From a virus: a stretch of 35,324 nt of DNA. The position numbers and the translations under genes were made by a program. Below the pieces are notes generated by a model. That model saw nothing but the letters and a program-made list of their open reading frames with translations. It did not search any database and had not been told where the DNA came from. The number at the start of each line of letters is the position of its first letter. Position 1 is the first letter of the stretch. Location: positions 1 to 35,324 of IMG/VR virus record IMGVR_UViG_3300032069_000032; one strand, given 5' to 3'. Below are positions 30,293 through 35,324 of the stretch, piece by piece.

Positions 30293-31555
30293 TCAATGGA
30301 TGTGGGTTGTCTTATCGCCGCACTCAGCCCAACTCGCCGTTACGGTTTGCGTTGATACCCCGATGGCGTCAACCGTGCAATCCGTGCAATAGCGAAGCTC
30401 TCCGATAGCTGTCGGAGTATCAAGTGCCAAGGCGGCTAGGTCCCCGGATTTTAAACCGGCGGCAGTTGTGGCATAGTTCACTGAGGCATCAGCCAGGCCG
30501 ATTACATTCACACTGGAAACAGCCAGCGCAGAATCGGCAACTCCGGCAGTGTCAGCTTTAGCGTGTAGATCGAGCTTTGCTCCAAGCTCCACATCGAGGC
30601 CGCCAACAATGGGGCTTGAGATTGCGACCAACCATGTTGGATTCGAATAGGACCCACTGGAATACAATCCGTTACTCACTGTCCCAGCATTTATGTTCGG
30701 GTATGAGCCAGTTGCAATCGAAGAACAAACAACAGAACCTCCAAGATTGCCAGCCGCTATATTCGCAGCTGTGAGGTTGGTTAAGCTTGCCCCACTAATC
30801 GCACCCAAGGATGCGACGGAAGGATTTGGGAGACTGCCGCTTAGATTCCCCCCGAGGGTTAGCCCTTCAACGGCAGCCGTTGCCCTTGCATCGGTATAAT
30901 ACAGATTCCCGGACTCAGGGATGTCGCTTGTATTCAACGACACACTGCCGACTTTAGAATTGACTGATATCACACCTGAGCCCGGAGATTTCTCCCATAT
31001 TGCGCCGTTATAAATAATCCAGTCGCCGATGAGATACGCAATGACACCGTGGCCGGTGTCCGTCGATCCTGCGACGCTTGCCCGAAAAAAATCTCCATTT
31101 TCATATGTCGCGTCTCCGTCGGTAAGATGTGGGTTATTGGTCGTGGCGTTCCATGCGCCTTGATAAACCATTGCGCTGCTCGGCAGTTGGGCTACTGGAA
31201 TCTTTGAAGATGCGTCCAGACTTGCCACGCCATTCGCTGCGCCTCTGGCCGTTGTGAGAATGTTCAATGAAGCCGCGCCTGTCAATGTGCTGATGATGCT
31301 CGGCGCGGAAATGACTCCGGCTGAAGTTATCGTCGAAACATTCGGCAAAGTTCCAAAAACGCTTTGACCAGATACCTTCAGAGTCGTGAGAAGCGGCGAT
31401 CCGTGTACAATGACGGCCGCCCCCAAGTCTCCATCCAAAACATTCTCGGCCGGGAAACACTCGTTACTGACTTTATACCCCGTGCAAGAACTGGCCCGCG
31501 CACCGACGGCAATACCGACAAGCAACACAGCAAGAATCGAATAGATTTTTTTCAT
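30293..31555 (-). CDS. Secreted fibre-like protein, moron-like position
   Basis: 420 residues, AAGGAGGG upstream. A Sec signal peptide (MKKIYSILAVLLVGIAVGAR, cleavage near ARA-S) is followed by fibre-type repeats (GVASLDASSKIPVAQLPSSA, GVISVNSKVGSVSLNTSDIP, SLGAISGASLTNLTAANIAA) and a C-terminal PTAIGELRYCTDCTVDAIGV element common at fibre ends. It shares the SLGAISGASLTNLT and NGLYS-(N/S)-GSYS segments with the tail fibre at 7322-9424. It stands between terminase and portal, away from tail genes, and has its own promoter. It may coat the infected cell, or be a spare fibre part. Confidence 0.78.
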   Translation of the reverse strand: MKKIYSILAVLLVGIAVGARASSCTGYKVSNECFPAENVLDGDLGAAVIVHGSPLLTTLKVSGQSVFGTLPNVSTITSAGVISAPSIISTLTGAASLNILTTARGAANGVASLDASSKIPVAQLPSSAMVYQGAWNATTNNPHLTDGDATYENGDFFRASVAGSTDTGHGVIAYLIGDWIIYNGAIWEKSPGSGVISVNSKVGSVSLNTSDIPESGNLYYTDARATAAVEGLTLGGNLSGSLPNPSVASLGAISGASLTNLTAANIAAGNLGGSVVCSSIATGSYPNINAGTVSNGLYSSGSYSNPTWLVAISSPIVGGLDVELGAKLDLHAKADTAGVADSALAVSSVNVIGLADASVNYATTAAGLKSGDLAALALDTPTAIGELRYCTDCTVDAIGVSTQTVTASWAECGDKTTHIH

Positions 31556-31585
31556 CGGCCCTCCTTGCGGTCGAACACTTCGTAA

Positions 31586-31614
31586 AGTCTACAACGAAAA
31601 TAAAGTTTTGTCAA
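31586..31614 (-). promoter_or_regulatory. Promoter of secreted fibre-like gene
   Basis: TTGACA at 31609-31614, 17 bases, TAGACT at 31586-31591. The terminase TGA stop is bases 2-4 of TTGACA. A 24-base leader with AAGGAGGG leads to ATG 31555. Confidence 0.8.
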
Positions 31615-32861
31615 GCCCATTCTGGCTGCCTCTCCAAGTGCCCGCCCCAACTACTCGCGGGCTGACGCCCCTTCGCGCTACGATAAAGCATGACAGCCAA
31701 GGCATGAGCACATACGCAATCATCGTGCATCCCCTCGGGGGCGGAATAGGCGACGTGATTCCTGGAATAGACATACTCGAAGCTCTCCATTTCCAATCGG
31801 TGCGGCCCCTCAAGTATCGTCGTGCGCCCCTGCTGGACTGCGACGGCCAAGCCTTCCATGAGTTGCTGCTTGCTCTGCGAACTAAATTTATAGCCCTCGA
31901 AATTGGGCCGCGATTCGCTAAGGCCCATGCTGCCACCGCGCTGTAGGTCTTCGAGTACGGGATCCCCGACCCCGCTTGAATCCACGAGAGTCGGCGTCGA
32001 GCCACAGACCTCGCGTATCCTTGCTTTAGTTTCTGTCCAAGGTTTTTGGAACCTGTCAAAGAAGCATACCGCCCCATTCGAATCTAGACCGATAATCACA
32101 GTCCAATCGACGCTCTTGGCTAGATCCACGCCGTAACATACGGCAGGCTCCGAAGATATCCCTGCAACACAAGAGGCGATATGTTGGAGCCCAAAAGGAT
32201 TATCACCGTCATCCGAAGGCTCGGCAAGGAATAGCTCACGAAAGACCTGCTCTGGCAGCTGGCGTCTGGCGTCCTCGATTTCTTTAGCTGAAAGGATACC
32301 AGCCGCGACCGCATCGGCGGCAATAATCTTCGAATAGTGCATATCCGGCTCACCAGCCTCGGCCTTGCGGGCCAAGAGGTAGGCCCAATTCTTTCGACCC
32401 TTGACGTTGCCGATGATACGCACACGGCCCTGTGTCTTGGTCAGGGTGGAACGTATCGCGTGCCAGGCTTCCTCGCGTAAGCGACTGGCCTCATCTATGA
32501 CCGCAGCGTAAACGTCCTCTCCGTATAGATTGTCCGGCTTCTCCCCGGACTTGAACCATATGGTCGCGCCATTGGGCAGGCGTATGCTAAGCTTTGATTC
32601 ATTAGCTTTGCGATAACTAACAACTATCGAATCCCGCATCCTGCGGTAGGCAATCTCTGCCTGCGGATAAACCGGGGCTATCCACCAATAGTTTCTGTTT
32701 CCACCTCCGCCCGTTATCGCCTGCTCGCCTAGCCAAACGATGCAGCCGTGGGTCTTTCCGCTTTTGGTTGAAGCCTCAATGACGCAGTAGCGGGCTTCGT
32801 GGAAGATATTTCCAAGCTGGTAGGACGTTAGCTTGGGCCGCTTATATTTAACCTTTCGCAT
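31611..32861 (-). CDS. terL: Terminase large subunit
   Basis: 416 residues. ATPase: Walker A EASTKSGKTHG (~29-39) and Walker B YAAVIDEASR (~118-127). Nuclease: YGVDLAKSVDWTVIIG (D246), LVDSSGVGDPV (D294), MHDDCVCAHAL (D380/381), the three acidic metal ligands of the RNase H-like domain. It cuts concatemers and pumps DNA into the prohead through the portal. It overlaps the small subunit by 14 bases. The short length is at the lower end of the family. Confidence 0.95.
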   Translation of the reverse strand: MRKVKYKRPKLTSYQLGNIFHEARYCVIEASTKSGKTHGCIVWLGEQAITGGGGNRNYWWIAPVYPQAEIAYRRMRDSIVVSYRKANESKLSIRLPNGATIWFKSGEKPDNLYGEDVYAAVIDEASRLREEAWHAIRSTLTKTQGRVRIIGNVKGRKNWAYLLARKAEAGEPDMHYSKIIAADAVAAGILSAKEIEDARRQLPEQVFRELFLAEPSDDGDNPFGLQHIASCVAGISSEPAVCYGVDLAKSVDWTVIIGLDSNGAVCFFDRFQKPWTETKARIREVCGSTPTLVDSSGVGDPVLEDLQRGGSMGLSESRPNFEGYKFSSQSKQQLMEGLAVAVQQGRTTILEGPHRLEMESFEYVYSRNHVAYSAPEGMHDDCVCAHALAVMLYRSAKGRQPASSWGGHLERQPEWA

Positions 32862-33129
32862 CTGGCGCGAGGTTAAAGGTGAACTCTATCGGTTCTTCGC
32901 CACCGCTTAGCTCAATGGCGCGGGGCATCTCTTGTAGGCCGTAGGGCATAAGTCCAAGCAGTAGGCCGGGCTTACCCTTTACCGCCGAGGCTATCGCGTT
33001 TGAAATTAGCTTCTCAGCAATCTCCGGCGTCAATACTTTGGCGAACGCCTCTTGCAGGACGATGTTCCTCTTATTTGCCGTCCCTGGTTTCCTGCCGCCA
33101 GTTTTCTTTTTGCCTTTTTGAAAAGCCAT
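32848..33129 (-). CDS. terS: Terminase small subunit candidate
   Basis: 93 residues, AGAGAGAG before the ATG. The N-terminus FQKGKKKTGGRKPGTANKRN is the lysine/glycine-rich start typical of many phage small terminase-like proteins (DUF5681-like), followed by helices (EIAEKLISNAIASAVKGKPG). It overlaps terL and presumably recognises the packaging site. It is short for a small terminase and lacks an obvious HTH, so confidence is moderate. Two promoters lie just upstream. Confidence 0.75.
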   Translation of the reverse strand: MAFQKGKKKTGGRKPGTANKRNIVLQEAFAKVLTPEIAEKLISNAIASAVKGKPGLLLGLMPYGLQEMPRAIELSGGEEPIEFTFNLAPDAKG

Positions 33130-33139
33130 TCTAAACTCT

Positions 33140-33152
33140 CTCTAGGTTAGAG
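33140..33152 (-). promoter_or_regulatory. Operator-like inverted repeat at terminase promoter
   Basis: CTCTA-ACC-TAGAG, a perfect 5-bp inverted repeat with a 3-base centre, overlaps the -10 box and start site of the promoter at 33151-33179. A repressor bound there would block transcription. Confidence 0.45.
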
Positions 33153-33179
33153 TATAGCCTCATTTTCGGATTTTGTCAA
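33151..33179 (-). promoter_or_regulatory. Sigma-70 promoter of terminase genes (proximal)
   Basis: TTGACA at 33174-33179, 17 bases, TATACT at 33151-33156, 22 bases before the small terminase start. No terminator lies between. Confidence 0.9.
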
Positions 33180-33247
33180 TGCGGCCTTTTTCCCTGTGAA
33201 ATTTTCCCATCGTTTAATGTGGATGGCAAGTTTACTCTCGCGCGTTT

Positions 33248-33276
33248 ATTATAATTCAATCCGACCGTTCTGTCAA
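33248..33276 (-). promoter_or_regulatory. Consensus sigma-70 promoter of terminase genes (distal)
   Basis: TTGACA at 33271-33276, 17 bases, TATAAT at 33248-33253: a full consensus match. The TGA stop of the upstream gene is bases 2-4 of the -35 box. It is 97 bases upstream of the proximal promoter and gives a tandem pair. Between the two there is a small hairpin (CCATC/GATGG) but no terminator. Confidence 0.92.
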
Positions 33277-34130
33277 GCCCCTCTCTTTTCCCCGTCGTTC
33301 CACCGTTCAAGTCGGGCCTCTTCCATCAGCTTTTGTTGCAACTTTTTCCCAGCATCTCCTTCAGCGTCCCCCCCGGACTTTGATTTGCCGTTGCCGTTAT
33401 TTTTTTCCCAAGTCCGGATGGCTGCTTGCCAGTCCTTCATTCTCACCTTCCCCAGCATCCATCCACGGGCAGCGTAGTAATCCAGGAAGCCTTGAGGGTC
33501 TATGTTATTCTTTCGCTCCTGGCAGTAGTTCTGCACCTGTTCGAAGCTGGGAGGGATATTCGAACTCGCCCGAATTCCTTCATGGCCTTGGGGAGCTTCC
33601 TTCCCTATTCCTTTCCCTTCCCTTCCCTTCCCTATTCCCTTCCTAACGTCCTTGGTACTACTTCCATCATACTTTGGTACTACTTCAGTACTACTTCCAT
33701 CATACTTTGGTACTACTTCAGTACTACTTCCATCATACTTTGGTACTACTTTAGTACTACTTCCATCATACTTTGGTACTACTTCAGTATTACTTTCATC
33801 ATGCTTCGGTATAATAGATTCTTGCTCTTGGGGCGATGGTCTTTGATGTTTTTCCCACGAACGTATCTGCAAGTATTTTTTCCCCTCGATTTCATAGCGC
33901 ATGATAAATTTGGGGCAAAGTTCCGATATCAAGCGTTCGCCGTCTATTTCTTTTTTCTTCAAATCGTATGGAAGGATTTGCACTTCGAGTTGGCGGGGCT
34001 TATCTTCCAATCTGCCGGCCTTATCAGCGTGACACCATAAACCAACAAAAAACAATCTGGCCGCGAATCCCAGATCGCCGATTTCTTGGTCCGTAAAGAA
34101 AGATGGTTTGATTGTTCGTATTCGAGCCAT
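33273..34130 (-). CDS. Replication initiator/organizer-like protein
   Basis: 285 residues. The N-terminal ~100 (MARIRTIKPSFFTDQEIGDL, then GFAARLFFVGLWCHADKAGR and QIRSWEKHQRP) is the winged-helix type found at the start of phage replisome organizers. Residues 108-162 are five 11-residue repeats of PKYDGSST-(E/K)-VV; next a G/K-rich linker, then a C-terminal helical domain (FEQVQNYCQERKNNIDPQGF, then LDYYAARGWMLG and W-Q-A-A-I-R-T-W) of the kind that loads helicase. It is followed by terminase and preceded by DnaB, so it probably loads the helicase at the phage origin. The interleaved RNA at 34146-34256 lies in its leader. Confidence 0.78.
   Translation of the reverse strand: MARIRTIKPSFFTDQEIGDLGFAARLFFVGLWCHADKAGRLEDKPRQLEVQILPYDLKKKEIDGERLISELCPKFIMRYEIEGKKYLQIRSWEKHQRPSPQEQESIIPKHDESNTEVVPKYDGSSTKVVPKYDGSSTEVVPKYDGSSTEVVPKYDGSSTKDVRKGIGKGREGKGIGKEAPQGHEGIRASSNIPPSFEQVQNYCQERKNNIDPQGFLDYYAARGWMLGKVRMKDWQAAIRTWEKNNGNGKSKSGGDAEGDAGKKLQQKLMEEARLERWNDGEKRGA
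33645..33809 (-). repeat. Five 33-bp tandem repeats in replication gene
   Basis: Five in-frame copies encoding PKHDESNTEVV, PKYDGSSTKVV, PKYDGSSTEVV twice and PKYDGSSTKDV. The inner copies differ by very few bases. Such repeats could bind a protein, or serve as iterons for an origin inside the initiator gene, as in lambda O. Confidence 0.92.
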
Positions 34131-34145
34131 TCATTTTCTCCATTG

Positions 34146-34256
34146 AAAAAAGTCCCGCCGTCCGGCCCCAGCGGGAGCCCTGCAAGGCTTCAGCAACGGC
34201 GCGGACGGCGGGGGAAGTCTGTTTTCGTCTCATCGTTGCATCAGCTTTGCAGGGCC
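34146..34256 (-). ncRNA. Interleaved-helix RNA with terminator, copy 2
   Basis: Order on the minus strand: a GCCCTGCAA (34247-34255), b CCCGCCGTCCG (34202-34212), a' TTGCAGGGC (34177-34185), b' CGGACGGCGGG (34154-34164), then AC and six U. As in the copy at 23691-23762, b:b' is a terminator stem and a:a' would break it. An additional pair GCAACG/CGTTGC fits inside a:a' around b. Unpaired parts share GCAAC, TTCCCCC and AGCCTTG with the other copy. It lies wholly in the leader of the replication gene. Confidence 0.8.
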
Positions 34257-34262
34257 GGATAC

Positions 34263-34291
34263 ACAATAGCACAGATTCGTTGTTATGTCAA
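34263..34291 (-). promoter_or_regulatory. Promoter of replication initiator gene
   Basis: TTGACA at 34286-34291, 17 bases, TATTGT at 34263-34268. The -35 overlaps the last two sense codons of the helicase gene. Transcription should start near 34256, at the first base of the interleaved RNA. Confidence 0.8.
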
Positions 34292-35324
34292 ATCCGCTCG
34301 CTTCTCTTCAACAAATTCCCTTTGTCTCTCTTTATCCTCGGTGATTGACAAGCTTATGTTGCTTAGGCTCATCGAGGCTATCCCGCCCTTCGCGCCGTGC
34401 CTGTTTTTCGCCGTCGTGATCTCGATATGGGTTATTGCGGACCCGCACTCGTTCTTGGCTTTAGGTGCCCATAGGAGCATCACGCGGTCGCTCTCTTTCT
34501 CTACGGCGCTTGATTCTGACAGCATTGCCATGCGGGGGCGCATATCTTCCTGGGAATATGACATGCGATTAAGCTGCGCCGCTAGATGGACAACCACGCC
34601 TCGGCGGCGGGCCATAGATTTCAAAGAGCGCATAAATTCCCTGATCCTTAATCTTAGATTTTCCTCGCGGGGCATCGAAAATCTTTCCAGGTAATCCAAA
34701 AACAGGACTTCGGTGCCATGCGTTGATATCGCAACCTCGATATCCGCGAGCGACGGCTCTGGATCATCAATCACAACTATCGGCAACTTTGTCAAGGCAT
34801 CACACGCATCGAGATATCTTTCACGTTCATTGCTGGATGGTCCCCACCCCCTGCGGATCAGTCGCGCGGACAACCCAGAGTAAATAGCAATCATGCGCTG
34901 GGATAGTTCTCCCGCGCTCATTTCCGTCCCGAAAATCAAGCATTTGTGGCCAGCACCGGCGGCGCAGAGCATGAGATTGAGCAGCAACACGCTTTTCCCC
35001 TCGTTGGTCGCCGCCCCCCATGTGTTTATCTCGCCAGGCAAGCATCCATACCAGATATCGTCCCAACATTCATAGCCGGTCATTATTTTTTTATTGGCGG
35101 CCTTGTCGTCGAGATGGGCAACCATGTCGCCCAGGACCGTGCCGATATCCTGAGACGGAGCGTTTATTAGCATTTGCTCGCGGCTCAGAACCAAATCCCG
35201 CAAAGGTTCGATACGCGATAGCTCGGGATCGGTAGCTATTTTCCGGGCCTCATTAATTATCTGACGCTCGAAATATAGTCTTGCCACGATGCGGGCATAA
35301 TATTCTATGTGCGCCGCGGTCGCA
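34283..35324 (-). CDS. dnaB: DnaB-like replicative helicase (5' end outside window)
   Basis: At least 346 codons; a GTG at 35287 is internal, as the frame stays open to the window edge with AAHIEYYARIVARLYFERQI, which matches the DnaB N-terminal domain. Motor: Walker A-like WGAATNEGKSVLLLNL, FGTEMSAGELSQRM, Walker B EVLFLDYLERF, and the VVVHLAAQLNR sensor. It unwinds the fork ahead of the polymerase; the initiator-like neighbour may load it. Its last codons overlap a promoter for that neighbour. Confidence 0.92.
   Translation of the reverse strand, partial: ATAAHIEYYARIVARLYFERQIINEARKIATDPELSRIEPLRDLVLSREQMLINAPSQDIGTVLGDMVAHLDDKAANKKIMTGYECWDDIWYGCLPGEINTWGAATNEGKSVLLLNLMLCAAGAGHKCLIFGTEMSAGELSQRMIAIYSGLSARLIRRGWGPSSNERERYLDACDALTKLPIVVIDDPEPSLADIEVAISTHGTEVLFLDYLERFSMPREENLRLRIREFMRSLKSMARRRGVVVHLAAQLNRMSYSQEDMRPRMAMLSESSAVEKESDRVMLLWAPKAKNECGSAITHIEITTAKNRHGAKGGIASMSLSNISLSITEDKERQREFVEEKRADLT

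Noticed and set aside
34024-34272. Minus-strand frame of 82 codons over the replication gene leader
   Set aside because: It would cross the terminator and the helices a-b-a'-b' and overlaps the true start in another frame. The RNA structure accounts for the sequence.

Overview
The window is most of the genome of a tailed double-stranded DNA phage (Caudoviricetes). It has a tape measure and a tail tube gene but no sheath, so siphovirus morphology is likely. No integrase, host housekeeping gene, tRNA or CRISPR array is visible. The host cannot be named. Consensus sigma-70 promoters (TTGACA, 17 nt, TATACT or TATAAT) and Sec signal peptides on three phage proteins fit a bacterium with ordinary sigma-70 transcription, probably Gram-negative, perhaps from a little-cultured phylum.

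Left arm, plus strand, 1-4597: a tightly overlapping cassette for DNA recombination and control. It holds a small ribbon-helix-helix-like protein, an ERF single-strand annealing protein, a PD-(D/E)XK nuclease, a RusA Holliday junction resolvase, small unknown proteins, the N-terminal stump of a cytosine-C5 methyltransferase, and an HTH protein with an internal start.

Rest of the window, minus strand, read from right to left: DnaB-like helicase (cut by the window end), replication initiator-like protein with 11-residue repeats, small and large terminase, a secreted fibre-like protein with its own promoter, portal with an HNH intein, an unknown protein, a sigma region 4 protein behind a leader of three hairpins, a minor head protein with a second intein, two small proteins, a 600-base RNA and promoter region, prohead protease with nested scaffold, decoration-like protein, major capsid, connector and neck candidates, tail tube with a duplicated inserted domain, tail assembly chaperones joined by a -1 frameshift, tape measure, distal tail proteins, a signal-peptide-bearing glycine-rich fibre, and a lysis block with an M15 endolysin. 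The two arms converge near 4600-4657.

Two things stand out. (1) The intein in the minor head gene carries a complete four-zinc-finger, Vsr/DUF559-like endonuclease gene on the opposite strand. It is codon-aligned with the intein frame, which stays open through it, so one DNA segment encodes a splicing intein one way and its probable homing endonuclease the other way. (2) Six minus-strand promoters all have exactly 17-nt spacers. Four sit at the stop codon of an upstream gene, three of them with the TGA stop inside the TTGACA box. Two of the promoters (at 34263-34291 and 23769-23797) fire into RNAs with the same interleaved helix order a-b-a'-b', in which b:b' is an intrinsic terminator and a:a' would prevent it; a third (23377-23405) fires into a simpler terminator just before the capsid operon. 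This looks like a phage-encoded attenuation system, and the phage also encodes a sigma region 4 protein.
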